From Allodiplogaster sudhausi (lineage: Eukaryota > Nematoda > Chromadorea > Rhabditida > Diplogasteridae), in assembly GCA_945643635.1 (NCBI GenBank), contig CALZFC010000251.1:3716001-3780000 (forward strand): a DNA stretch of 64,000 nucleotides, written 5' to 3'. The position numbers were made by a program, and so were the translations under genes. Shown piece after piece: positions 48,212-59,056 of the stretch (position 1 is its first letter; each line of letters opens with the position of its first letter). Below the pieces are notes generated by a model, which made no database searches, was not told the origin of the DNA, and saw only the letters and a program-made list of their open reading frames with translations.

Positions 48212-48562
48212 AGTGCGTTCGAAGCAACGAAGACTGCCCTCCCGGCTACGGCTGCTTCTTCCGATTTGATCTGCCCGATTTCAAAGGGGTATGCTATCGC
48301 AAAAACATCGCAATCTGCGAGGAGAGCAGACGAAGTGGACGTTAGTTCCTACTAATTAACTAAGATTTTAGGTATGTATTTATTGATAAAAAGAGATTTT
48401 CTAGCCTGTCAGCGGAACACCTGCTCCTTCGGCTCGGAATGCGTGAGTCGCTTTGCTGGAGACGTCGAGGGCGTCTGCTGCAAATCAGAAAGCACGTCAT
48501 CCACTCAACAACTCACAAACTTTCTTACTAAAGTTTTCCTTGATTTCTACAGACGTGGATAA
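48212..48562 (+). CDS. Small Cys-rich secreted-type protein, 3' exons
   Basis: Exon 48212-48340 and exon 48405-48562 (stop at 48560) join in frame across a 64-bp intron. The product part has regularly spaced Cys (NEDCPPGYGCFFRF, FKGVCYRKN, CQRNTCSFGSECVS, VEGVCCKSE), the C-x(n)-DCP-x-GY-C-x(n)-G-V-C-[CY] layout seen in EB- or WAP-like extracellular modules. No signal-peptide exon could be placed; upstream lies R1 and an AT-rich stretch. The Cys-rich part ends about 30 residues before the stop. The family is not certain. Confidence 0.5.
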
Positions 48563-48662
48563 TACCATTCTGATTAGGTTGTTTAAAAAATTGATATGCT
48601 GGTTTTTTTTATTTCCACTCAACCTGCTGTTTGTTTAGTAGCTGTAATTATTGAGGTAAATC

Positions 48663-49804
48663 ATTGCCAACATGTTGCAAATGACTATTCGCGTCTCTCT
48701 AAAACATACATCAAGAAAGTTTGAACCATTTTTGTCCACTTGCTACAAAGTTAAGAGCGCGCAAAATATGGCTCGGCCAAAATTTTTTTACTGTATCTGA
48801 TAGCCACCCTCCTATTTCACACGCTCTCTAGCCAGCAGAAGAGCCAAATTTTTGAGGGCGCGCGTTCAAAATGGCTCTAATGGACTACTGTGGAAACATT
48901 CAGTGCATGGTTCCTTTAAGCTTACTTTCGTTTCTGTTATGATAAGTAATTCAAAAGTACTCTCCATCTTTTTAATTTACATACTTAATTCCTAATCAAG
49001 CTCGAAATGTGTTTTCTATGCAAATTAAATACTAGAACAATTGGAGAAGTGTCTGAAAAGCGGGCAACAGTTACCGTAAAGATTTTAGCATTTCCGAGTG
49101 AAAATGACAGAAAATGTAACGCGTATACACAGACGGAAAAAATTCGGGGCAGGGTACCTTGCAAATAGACAAAATGTCCATTCGGAGCTAACTTCATTCC
49201 GTTCAATTTAGATATCTTATTCTATAAAAATATTGCAAGAACAGTATAAAGTAAAATCTCTTAAAAGTTCATAAAAAGTTGCATAATATCTTCTCTGGAA
49301 ATCCGCGTTGCTCAATACGTTCAATACTCCCACAAACATTCATTGCAATCGTTTTGCTTATAGTAGACAGAGTTTCAGTTTTCTTGAAAAAAAAAAGAAA
49401 ATCGAGAATGATAGGCAAGACAAGCGGAAGAACGAACTTGTGATATAACTAGCAATTTCTTACCAACTTTTCGACATTTTTTTTCTAAAATTAGAATGGA
49501 GGTTTTGATCATCAGTGGCGGCCGGATCCGTATCGCAAATATCCGTCTTCCGGAATAACAAATCGTGAGTCAGCTAAATAAGAAGTCAGCGTCTCCATTT
49601 CGCTGACAATCACCAGAAGAATGCAAGGAAGCGCCTAACAGTTAGAATTTTGCATAATCATTATTTAAAACTTTTGTTTGAAAATAACTGGAATCTGAAA
49701 GATATTTCACGAACAGATAGATAAAAAGGAAAAAAAATATTGTAAAGAAGAAGAATTTATGCAGGGAAAGGAGTGAAATATTTATACATATGTACATACA
49801 AACA
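48663..49804. other. Gene-free stretch
   Basis: AT-rich, stops in all frames; nothing recognised. Confidence 0.5.
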
Positions 49805-49806
49805 TA

Positions 49807-50299
49807 CAGTACCGCCCACATTTCAGGTACATAAATTAATTAGATTAATTAGGTTAATTTAAATAATTTCAATTGGATTTTGAGCGATACTAGGCACTTT
49901 TACGCAGTTTCTTGTGTTTGTTAGGGTGGTTTTTGACATGCTAAACAAGTACATACAGTCAGATTTTAAAAAGAATCTGAAATGACCGTTTAAAAACGAA
50001 TTCGGCCGTTTTTAGAAGGGCCATGGCCGTGTTTTAGTTGCCTTCGATAACACAAGATCGACAGCACCTAAAAGACGGTCATGACTCTCCTAAAACCGGC
50101 CGAATTCGTTTTTAAACGGTCATTTGAGATTCTTTTTAAAATCTGACTGTATGTACTTGTTCAGCAAGTCAAAAACCACCCTAACAAACACAAGAAACTG
50201 CGTAAAAGTGCCTAATATCGCTCAAATTCCAATTGAAATTATTTAAATTAATCTAATTAATCTAATTAATTTATGTACCTGAAATGTTGGGCGGGACTG
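49807..50299. mobile_element. Fully palindromic Tc1/mariner-type MITE
   Basis: 493 bp; both halves are inverted copies end to end. Ends CAGTACCGCCCACATTTCAG and CAGTCCCGCCCAACATTTCAG, flanked by TA on both sides (49805-49806, 50300-50301), as for Tc1/mariner elements. Centre near 50030. No coding content. Confidence 0.9.
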
Positions 50300-50301
50300 T
50301 A

Positions 50302-51004
50302 GGTAAATGAAAAGTTTCTCGCAACTATCTGCTTTAATTGTTTGATCAGCTGCAGTGAGGCAATAGTGCATTTGGCGAATTTCATTGTTTGAGCACATTC
50401 AGCTTTGTGCGTTTGAATGCCACGTCTCATTTCTAATAGTTGCAAGGTATTGGCCAACGCTGCTTCTGGCACACTACTTCCTAGACTACATACATAGTTC
50501 ATCTGCTTGCACACAAATGTACGTCCCAGTAATGACACATAAGTTAGCTTAATCCCGGGCTGCGACCAGCTTTAAAGGGGACCATAAGCGAAAAACTCCT
50601 GCCACGAAGTCCCTGACGAGCAGGTAAAAAGTACTGTGTAAAGAACCCATAGAAATGGAGCTACTGCCCCTCGCCTCTCTCCACAGAAACTTGTGATCGC
50701 ACAACTGGCAAGTGAGGCGACGTGTTAATGTTGGGTGCGTAGACCATATGCATGCGTTTGAAGCGAGATAGTTTAATTACCGCGTCGGCCACGACGTTGC
50801 TCTGCCAAAAATTTTAGAAAATAGCGGTACACTATTTATTTATTGCCTCGGACCTCCTTTAAGCCGGGTAGCTGTCTTTCCTCCACAGATCACCTTCCCA
50901 ACACGTCTCTAGTCTCTACCCTTCACCATCGCCTGAGGATCTTTCACCTCTCCCTCGTTGCCGAGTAACCCTAAAGTGCATATTCTTCCCCTTTTTACCT
51001 TGCA
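50302..51004. other. Gene-free stretch
   Basis: A minus-strand open frame at 50266-50538 has Cys and Leu but no recognisable domain; part of it is the MITE end. Confidence 0.4.
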
Positions 51005-51265
51005 CCCGGCCGCCATCGCGACACACCGTTTGAAATTACTTTTTTGGCCTAGCTTCTTCCCCCGTGGGCCACGCGATGACATAAATCTCCATAGGAGCAG
51101 CAACGTCAACGGACGCTCATGGACCTTGGAATAACTTGAAACGACACCTAGCTTAGAACAAAGAATCTTCTTTTGTCTTTCTTACTTCCTCCTTTTCTTG
51201 CACTTTCGATTGACAGCTAAGGCGAATTTTAGCACGTTTTGTGCAAATCTCAATAGTTGCAAATA
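51005..51265 (-). repeat. Repeat R1, copy 6
   Basis: Inverted relative to copy 7 (51965-52290): GCTTCTTCCCCCGTGGGCCACGC against GCGTGGCCCACGGGCGAAGAAGC. The two face each other around the partial fucosyltransferase copy. Confidence 0.7.
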
Positions 51266-51394
51266 AATCTGAAAATAAAAGGATACCCTTGTCATCGGTC
51301 TCTCTATCTCTTTCTCTCTCTGTCTCTCTGTCTCGCTGTCTCTGTCTTTCTCACTCTCTGTTTCACGCGCTCTCACAAATGATTCCTTTCTTGC

Positions 51395-51760
51395 TCCGAA
51401 AATGTTGTGCAGTGCTGGATTCACCGGTTCGTCAGCTCTAGCTTGTCTTTTCCTCGTCGTCATTCTCTCTCCCTGAGTGGCTTAGGAGGATGATCTCCTG
51501 TCTCAATGTCTGTACCTTATTTGCATATTCTTGCTGAGAACTTAATTTCATTAAAAAGGTCTAAAAATAAAATCAATCAATTCGATATATGTACTTACTT
51601 TTTCTCACCTTCAAATACAGAAAACTATGATATGTATAGCTATATATAAGTACAGAAATCTATGATGTATGTATGCATGTATACATATTTCCTTGTATAC
51701 CAATAGCTGGTGAACAGGAGCTTGCCGCGAGTCTTGTAGATTTCCGAGGCACGGACGACC
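51395..51760 (+). pseudogene. Partial duplicate of the fucosyltransferase exons 1-2
   Basis: 51395-51525 matches exon 1 of the 43368 gene (TTCGTCAGCTCTAGCTTG, TTTTCCTCGTCGTCATTCT) but lacks about 30 bp and is frameshifted before the Leu-Ser-rich end. 51707-51760 matches exon 2 (AGGAGCTTGC.GCGAGTCTTG). No later exon follows. It is enclosed by inverted R1 copies 6 and 7. Confidence 0.75.
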
Positions 51761-51964
51761 CAGGAAATATACACAAAATCGAAAAACAATTCCTTCTTTA
51801 ACACTAGTTCGTCTTCTTGCAGACTGTACGTGACTCGTCTAATTGTGGTACCCTGGCAAGAAGCTAAATTTACTTCAGTTTTATTCGCCCCGTTATGCGA
51901 AGAAAAGATCCCTTCTGATCCTATGAAAAAAAGGGAAGACAAGGATATCGTTTTCCTTTCAGAC

Positions 51965-52290
51965 ATAATTGTCCACTATTGAGAGTTACGCAAAACGTGC
52001 TAAAACTCGCCTTTGCTGGCACGCGAAAGTTCAAGAAAATGAGAAAGTAAGAAAGACAAAAGAAGCTTCTTTGTTTTAAACAAGGTGTGAAGGGGCTTTA
52101 CGGGCCAATGGAATCGTTTCAAATAATTCCACGATCCATGAGCGTCCGTTGACGTTGCTGCTCCTATGGAGATTTATGGCAGCGCGTGGCCCACGGGCGA
52201 AGAAGCTAGGACGAAAATGTAATTTCAAACTGTGTGTCGCGAAGGCGGCCGGGTGCAAGGTAACCAGAGGAAGAATATGCACTCAAGGGT
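51965..52290 (+). repeat. Repeat R1, copy 7
   Basis: Copy of the 47515-47850 body: GTCCACTATTGAGAGTTACGC, TTCTTTGTTTTAAACAAGG..., ending GCGGCCGGGTGCAAGGTAA. No CT tract follows. Confidence 0.65.
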
Positions 52291-52451
52291 TACTTGGGAA
52301 CGAGGGGTACAGTGAGTGAAGGCAACGAGGAAAGGTACATACTAGAGACGTGGTGGTCGTTGATGAGGGGCTGTGGAACGAACTGTGGAATTTCGTGACA
52401 CTGTAATCTCTTTTTTGCTTGGCGAACACTTACCTTACAAATGAACCATCA

Positions 52452-52518
52452 AAGCATAACCCGGTGGATTTTGATATCGATCTGGACAGGTGCGATCAAA
52501 ATCCGCCGGGTTATGCTT
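52452..52518. repeat. Short palindrome, 24-bp arms
   Basis: AAGCATAACCCGGTGGATTT and its complement (two mismatches) around an 18-base loop. May be a tiny MITE. 52520-52930 carries no recognisable gene. Confidence 0.75.
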
Positions 52519-52933
52519 ATTGTTAGATGGATCCCTTGTTAGCTGTTTTATGCCAGGTCCATTGACAATGAGCTAAAAGTTAGGGCATCAGAGGGGTGAG
52601 TTTATGGTAAACCAAGAAACTTCAGTACAACCATATGTATGTTCACAGGCCAAAACCGAACTAGCATCAGCTGCTCGCTTCGCTCGTATAGACTATTTAC
52701 TAATGCATCAAAGAAAGCGAACAAAAAATCTGCCGTGCTATTAATCTAGCAAAAGTGGTGCCAGTTTCATAAAAAGTTCATGAACATTTCAGAAAAAGTT
52801 GCTTTAAGTTTCGGAGTAAAGATGACACAACTTTTCTTTCTTTTTTAAGAAGCAAATTTTATGAACAGTTACTTTAATGTTTTTTGTATGTATTTACTGT
52901 ATGCTGAATTGCCATTTTTCATTTTTGAGAACC

Positions 52934-53193
52934 ATGAACAACTTATTGATGCCCATTCGGCATCGACAGCCGAATCTCCCCTATGTTCGTCAGCAGCCGA
53001 TGCTTTTCTTCTCCCCCAACGATAGGCTTCTGCATCTTCGCTTCCGAATGAGACCTGAGCGAGTCAGAGAATTGGTACAAGAGCTTGCCACTGCTCTTAA
53101 TCACTACAGTCTCGGCGACAGGGCCATCACGCCAACCAACCAGGCATGAGCAAGACATTTTTCTAAGGAATTCGCGAATCTGCTGGACAGAGG

Positions 53194-53225
<32 letters not shown>

Positions 53226-53245
53226 ACTAGCGGGCGAGAGAGTGG

Positions 53246-53289
<44 letters not shown>

Positions 53290-53956
53290 AGAGATTGTGT
53301 GGACAGTGAGAGAGAGAAACAGAGAGAGAGAATGATGAAGATTAACACTCTACAAGGTTCTTCTCATGTTGCGGACACTCTTCACCAATGCACCGCAGTC
53401 TGTAATAGCCGACTTATTTGGATGCTGCCAGTCCACTGTGGCCAACATTCTCGACCGTACACTAGAAGGAATGCAGACTCTTTGGGATGAACACGTCCGC
53501 TTCCCACTCACTAGTCACCGGTATTGTGCTGGCGCAGCATCGGCTTTCGCCAGGCGGTCTCGTTTTGGCAGTAAGTCATTAAAGAACAAGAAATTTATTC
53601 AATTAACAAACATTAGATTAACAATCTAGTAATAACAACCAATGGATAACAAGACAAGCTTTAGGCACAAGACTATAGTACCCATCGAATAGTTCTACCG
53701 TACCACAGGAACCATGATAATGCCAGCTAATGCAAATATTACAGATGTGATCGGGTTGATGGATGGAACTCTCATTCCTATCATGGCCCCTCAGGAAAAC
53801 CCGTGGCAGTACAGGACTCGAAAAGGCTGGACAGCGATCAATGTACTTCTAGTCTGCGATCCTGTTGGACGGATCATAGAAATAAAGCAGTGTACATCTC
53901 GCAAAAGTTCGGTTCGCCAACTAACTATGAGTACGATACATCCTAGGGTACAGTAG
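52934..53956 (+). pseudogene. PIF/Harbinger transposase, decayed
   Basis: N-terminal part 52934-53149 (RLLHLRFRMRPERVRELV), an inserted GA microsatellite (53188-53335), a helix-turn-helix-like part about 53390-53510 (QSVIADLFGCCQSTVANIL, frame-shifted from the preceding piece), and a DDE_4-type core at 53714-53900 (VIGLMDGTLIPIMAPQENP, RKGWTAINVLLVCDPVGRI). The first catalytic Asp is present; the usual G-S-x-H-D-x-x-[VL] second-Asp region is lost in frameshift. Typical intact proteins are about 350-400 aa. Its probable accessory gene is 54557-55054. Confidence 0.85.
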
Positions 53957-54556
53957 AATTGATAAGGCACAGCCAGCTATGGTAACTATACTATGTTAAC
54001 TATACTCTTCAATAGAAACTCTAAGCTATTTCCATAAATGGAACTGAACAGCTTGGGCAAGTTGCTATGAGCAAAAATTTAGAAATGCTATGCAATTATA
54101 ATAAGACTCAACTCCGGCGCCACCCACCTGGCGCCCTTCGCGCCGCGTGCTTGAAACGCGCCTGGAGGATTCGAATTCGCTCCTCTTCACCACTTCAACC
54201 ACTTTATCCTGAATGAAAGCCTTTTAAAAACCGATAAAGTATTATGAAATGAATTCATACCCAAAGTACTTCGACACATGATAAATGGAAACATTTCTAG
54301 AATAACATCCAAACAAAACGTGTCACTGGCAGCATGGAAAGCCTTCAATTAGGAGGAATAATTGGTAAGAATAATAAAACTTGAAAAAGCAAGCACCTTC
54401 TTCCTGCTTTTCATTGGAATGGCGTCGTCATCACTGTTGTCCTCTTCAATGGGAAGTCGTTTCCGCGTTTCGTTCTTAAATTTGAACATAAACCACAAGC
54501 AAATAGGCTTTCTAAAATGCAGTAGAATGAGATAAAACTATTAGGAACATCATCAT
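53957..54556. other. Spacer between Harbinger genes
   Basis: No coding signal recognised; possible remains of the transposase C-terminal exons. Confidence 0.4.
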
Positions 54557-55054
54557 CTATTGGAAAGTGAAAAGTGCAAGATCCACAACCTGTGAATGGA
54601 GTGGGACTGCAGATTCGCCGCGGTCGCTAATCCCGCAGAATGCCGCGGTTCTCCTGTAGCGGCCAAGCATCTCCTTCTCCGCCGGAACGAAATCTTCGTA
54701 TCTCTCGTTCAGGGAATCTTCTAGTTCCTGATCGATTCCTCCGCCCGTTTCATTCCGATAACTGAACGATGCAACAATCACACGAGTATTTTTAAGTAAC
54801 AAACAACCAATAATACCGGCTCTCTGCTTCATAGCTGCCAGAGAATCTCGCAGGATTCTCTGGCAGCGCTTCGCCGTTATCTCTTCGTTGTTCAAATGCA
54901 GCCGGACGCGCTTGACTACAGTATCCCATGCATTATCACGGGATGCATTTGCGTTCGCCTTCCTTCCGCTGTTTCCCTCTATCAGGTATTCACTAAAGTC
55001 TCCGATCTCTTTGAGAATCACTTGCTTCTCTTCATCCTTAAGATGCTTAGGCAT
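54557..55054 (-). CDS. Myb/SANT-like accessory protein of a PIF/Harbinger element
   Basis: 165 codons starting MPKHLKDEEKQVILKEIGDF. The first about 85 residues form a predicted three-helix Myb/SANT-like DNA-binding region (aromatic W in DNAWDTVVKRV, K-R-C-Q-R-I in helix 3). The pattern ETGGG followed by acidic residues is typical of the second protein of animal Harbinger elements, which helps the transposase enter the nucleus and bind DNA. It is convergent with the transposase remnant, as in known elements. A short segment at codons about 85-105 could be an unspliced intron. Confidence 0.7.
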   Translation of the reverse strand: MPKHLKDEEKQVILKEIGDFSEYLIEGNSGRKANANASRDNAWDTVVKRVRLHLNNEEITAKRCQRILRDSLAAMKQRAGIIGCLLLKNTRVIVASFSYRNETGGGIDQELEDSLNERYEDFVPAEKEMLGRYRRTAAFCGISDRGESAVPLHSQVVDLALFTFQ

Positions 55055-55623
55055 CCTGCCCTGTAATCACAACACTCGCCTGATATAACAAGTAAAAAGT
55101 GTACAATTTACATCGAGACCCAATGAATATCATGAAAATCGAATAGCTGTCGAGGCTAAACAATTTCCGCTGCCTTGAAACTAAATTTACTAGGCCGACC
55201 TTGCTTTAAATTCCACTGGTTCTTTGCTGATAGTTGTGTCACATTTAAAAGTGCATCATCTTTTGTCTCTGCCATGCAATAGTGTGTAAAAGTGAGAGAC
55301 GAAAACAGTGTAAAAGAAAGTAAGCAGCCTTCTACACACTTTTGCCCTCTCACTTTTGCACACTATCTCGTTCCATATGTCCAAACGTGAACGAACTTTC
55401 AACATTGATACGGTTTGTATCATGAACAAAGTTTGAAGGAAACTTTACTCATCTTTCCCATTTTCCATACTAAAACGCCCAAAAGATGCTTGAAGTTCTG
55501 ATTATTGTTGACTCAGGTTTCAACAAAAGTTTGTTTAACTTTTCTTCCTAGATTAATAGCACGGCTGGTTTACAGATTGTATTTCCAAATGTCAGTAAAC
55601 AAACCCTCGCTTCTGATATCCAG

Positions 55624-57074
55624 GGCTGCTTCCGTTCGTGCTACCAGGACGGAGTTCTCGCGGCGTGCGGTTGCATGGACGCATCCTATATCAGGCGGGT
55701 CGGGGTTGCGGCGTGCAACTTCAGTCAGCGTCAGTCTCAGCTGCCCAAATCTAAAAATCTAAACCTAAAACAAAAACATCTAAAACATATGTACTTATGG
55801 TTAGTAACCTATAAGGAAGACACATGCTATGTACATGTCTACATTTGCTCTCTTTTCGTTTGCTCTCATTAGTAAGTGAATAAATAGCGTTAAAAGTATT
55901 AAGCAGCAATAATAATAATAATTTTTTCTACCTTTGAATACAGTAACCTGTATCGCTCGCTTGCGAGAGGAGCGCGGAGACCCTGCGTACTAGCGCGAGT
56001 GCCACTGCCCTCCGCCCTGCCACGCGAGCACCTTCTTGTCCGTCTCCTTGCAGACGAAATTCAGCCTGCGAAGGGTAGGCGAGGAATCAGCTATCTCTCA
56101 GTTTGTGTTTCGGAGTGTAAAGAATGAGCTCTCAGTACTCCGAACTATTTTAACCGAAGATTTAAAAAGTCTTTTATTATCTCATCTTATTTTCGTAGAT
56201 GGAGCGGGAATGCTCGAACATGACGGATTCGGCGGCAAATGGAGCAGGCGATCGGAATTGCACGCATAGCTCGGTCTTATAATCTTTTCTTTTAATATTC
56301 CCCTAAATCTAAAAGAAAATCAAATTGTTAACAAATCACAAAAAAAAAGATATTTGCTTAAAACATAAAAAAAACAATTTGCTTAAAACGCAAGATTAAA
56401 ATCAGAAGAGTCTGGGGATGTGTGCCATTTTTCTCTTCTTGGTAGACAAAAACCATCGGCCATATTTACAATGTGATTCTTGTTAGACTACAAATCGTAA
56501 ATATAATAATTTGTATTTCCAATAAATTGAGCTCATTTGTCCTTCTCGTGAGATTGCTTTTAGAGTGAAGTCATTATCTTCTTCGACAGCCCCGTGGCGC
56601 GAATCGAAGTGGAGCAATTGAAGATTACTGTAATCCTAAAGGCCTAAGCCTAAACATTTTCAACATTTGTAAAATGAGCGAGAGAATGTACTCACTTTGG
56701 TTGACATGACGGGCGAAAGGAGTGTCTGACCATGAGATTAAAAACCGGCACTCTCTTTCATAACCTACGAAATAGCCTGAGGAATGGAGGAAGGCGGGGT
56801 AATCCTCCTCGTTTAAGATAATTTTCATAATCGTTTCCAGTTCATGTCTCTCCTGGGTTCCCTCGGAGGTCTCCTTGGACTCTTCGTGGGCGCTTCCTTC
56901 GTTCTGGTCCTCGAGCTCGGGCTCCTATTCTATACGATTCTCAGGGACAGCAAAGCACGGCCAATAATCACCGAGAAGTGTTTAATGCATGATCGAATTG
57001 TCACGTCTGCCCGTGAATCTCACTCTACAAATATATTATTGATATTTCCCCGGTCGCACAATCGGACTGCGTGA
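55624..57074 (+). pseudogene. egas-like pseudogene D, exons 13-17
   Basis: Exons 55624-55729 (106 bp, CCF/GCFRSCYQ), 55944-56074 (131), 56199-56273 (75), 56564-56629 (66) and 56841-57074 (membrane segment, LLGSLGGLLGLFVGASF). The first four lengths equal those of gene C exactly and the sequence is very similar, so D is a recent duplicate of the 3' half of C. TAG at 55991-55993 replaces the Trp of the N-W-R-E stretch. Exons 1-12 are absent; upstream is the Harbinger element. The C-terminal tail is longer than in C, reading to TGA at 57072. Confidence 0.85.
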
Positions 57075-57149
57075 AAATTAGAGTGCGAAGGGCCGCGGCA
57101 ATTTTAAACCTCACTTTTTTCGGTGATACCTTAAACCTAGAAGTTTTCC

Positions 57150-57800
57150 ATTATCTTTTTGGCCATTGTTTAAGAATATTTAACAGCTAATCCCTCCTTT
57201 TTTTCTTTTTTTTCATTTCGTAGTTTGCGAAGCGATGCAGCAAAATCACAACGATAAAGCTGATTATGTATTCGTTATTAATTTGAAATGGCCCTGTTAC
57301 GTATCGAATCTTCTGCGCGGACACGAAATCGAGCCAGTTTTTTTATTGTTAAAAGGCGGACAGCATTCTCTTCTCTCGGCTGCTCTCCTTTCCGGCTCCA
57401 CTAAGAATCCTAAAATATTAGAATAGAGAGAATATTTCTAAAATCAAGACAATTGCAAAATTCTGGAATCTATTAAGCTAACCATTTCTTCATAGCAGTT
57501 CAGTTGAGTGATTCAAAAAAGCAATTTCACATTCAAAAACAATTAAACACCTATGCATTCGACTTCGCGGCAGTCTTCGACTTTGTCTGCAACTTCTTGC
57601 TCGTTAATGGCAAATTAAAAAGTAACTTAAAATAAATAAAATATTTATTGGTCTTTTACAATGGAATTTAAGATAAATGCAAAACGGGCCTACGGCTATC
57701 TTATTGAAGTTCAGGCTAAGGCAACTTTATTAAGGCTAAGGCTAAGTAAACATCATTGAGGCTAAGGTCAGTAGCCAGATGGCAAACTTACCGAGGCGAA
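57150..57800. other. 3' flank of gene D and a degenerate AGGCTA repeat
   Basis: 57360-57460 matches the downstream flank of gene C. 57700-57790 has a loose AAGGCTAAGG repeat. No gene seen. Confidence 0.45.
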
Positions 57801-57806
57801 TGTCAT

Positions 57807-57990
57807 CTAAGGCTTTTTGTTAGGCACCATTATCGGAACAAAGGCTAGGGAAACCTTGTTGACCTTATTGCCCTCCTGCTTGAGCTGGCCGAGCAGACTC
57901 TTCATCTTCATCTCTTCGCCTTCGTCCAGATCGTAATGCGTTTCTTCCTCTGTCGGGATGGCAGCGGAAGTGCGACTTTTCGATTTCCTG
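57807..57990 (-). CDS. Possible terminal exon of an unidentified minus-strand gene
   Basis: After TTTCTCAG at 57990 the minus strand reads about 60 charged residues (KSRTSAAIPTEEETHYDLDE, KMKSLLGQLKQEGNKV) to a stop at 57807. Composition looks coding, but no partner exon is visible upstream and the family is unknown. Confidence 0.3.
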
Positions 57991-58126
57991 AGAAAAGTTG
58001 TCGATAAATATACATATTTATTATTCAAACTTTAGAATTAATTAGCAAAAACAATTATGAACCTAAACTTTGAGAAAAATGGCTAAATAACTAGCAATAA
58101 TTTTCTAATTAATTATTTAAATTGAT

Positions 58127-58180
58127 AATTTTCGTGCTGACGTAGGTGTCGTGAACGACACCTACGTCAGCACGAAAATT
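58127..58180. repeat. Perfect 26-bp-arm hairpin
   Basis: AATTTTCGTGCTGACGTAGG... and its exact complement around a GA centre, 54 bp in all. It lies 12 bases upstream of the start of the 58192 frame and probably marks a transposon end or a deletion joint. Confidence 0.9.
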
Positions 58181-58191
58181 ACTGCTGCTTT

Positions 58192-58944
58192 GTGCTTCTT
58201 GGAAAAGTTCTCCTCACCCTTCTGCAGCCTTCCTTTACTGAGCGAGATCTGGCCAGATTAGAAGATCTAGTGGCAACATACATTGATTCGGTCCGCGAGA
58301 TTGTCAACCTTTTCCCTGGCGAGGTTTTGATGACGATCAAAACTCACCAACTCGTTCACTATGCAAGATTCGTGAGATTGTATGGACCCCCCATCCTGAA
58401 TTGGTGTATTGATTTCGAGCAACTGAATGCATCGATCAAGTCGCACTCCTACATGTCTAGGAACGCTCAAAACTTGCCATTCTCCATGATCAACCACGCG
58501 CAGCATTTCCTTGCATCTCAGCGCGCATCATTCAATTTGGAAGCGTTGCCGCGAGCAGGGGTACGGTATTACAGCGAGCTTCCATCCGATTCTCCCCTGA
58601 TCTCCATCATTGCTGACCTCGCAATTGTCGTCGAAATGTTGTGCTATAGAATTGACTACCATGGAATGTGCTACAGTGACCGCGATATTGTAGTCTTGGC
58701 AGCAGGCGCGCTCCCATCCTTTGGTCAGATTCGCTTTGCTGCTTATGTTGATAGTGAGTGGAAACTTGTGATTCAAAAGTGCGAAACGATCTCTTGGCTT
58801 GATTCTATCAACTGTTACACTGTTCAGATGTCCGATGCTCTTTGTGTTCTTTCCTTCGAAGATCTTAACTCTGCTCACCCACTTGACTCTTACTTCTTTG
58901 TTGATGTTGTGTACATTCCAATCAGACATTTCCCTTTGGAATAA
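58192..58944 (+). CDS. CACTA/DUF4218-like transposon protein, C-terminal part
   Basis: 250 codons. The pattern KTHQLVHYARFVRLYGPPIL, then W-C-I-D-F-E-x-L-N-A-x-I-K and N-x-Q-N-x-P resembles the H-x-L-x-HY...GP...W..R-F-E-x-x-H-x-x-F-K block of DUF4218-type transposase regions in En/Spm (CACTA) elements. The second half (G-x-x-Y...IVVLAAG...FGQIRFAAYVD...L-N-x-x-HPLDSYFF) matches the tail usually found in animal members. The N-terminal catalytic part is missing; the hairpin at 58127-58180 lies just where it should begin. Family assignment is from pattern memory only. Confidence 0.5.
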   Translation: MLLGKVLLTLLQPSFTERDLARLEDLVATYIDSVREIVNLFPGEVLMTIKTHQLVHYARFVRLYGPPILNWCIDFEQLNASIKSHSYMSRNAQNLPFSMINHAQHFLASQRASFNLEALPRAGVRYYSELPSDSPLISIIADLAIVVEMLCYRIDYHGMCYSDRDIVVLAAGALPSFGQIRFAAYVDSEWKLVIQKCETISWLDSINCYTVQMSDALCVLSFEDLNSAHPLDSYFFVDVVYIPIRHFPLE

Positions 58945-59056
58945 ACGAAGAATTGCGCTTTCAAATGAATGTTATTCCTTATAAAAATTAAGGCGTTATA
59001 ACGCAATTACTACTTGTAAACTGATTTTAAGCATATATTTGATTTCTTAATTTAGA

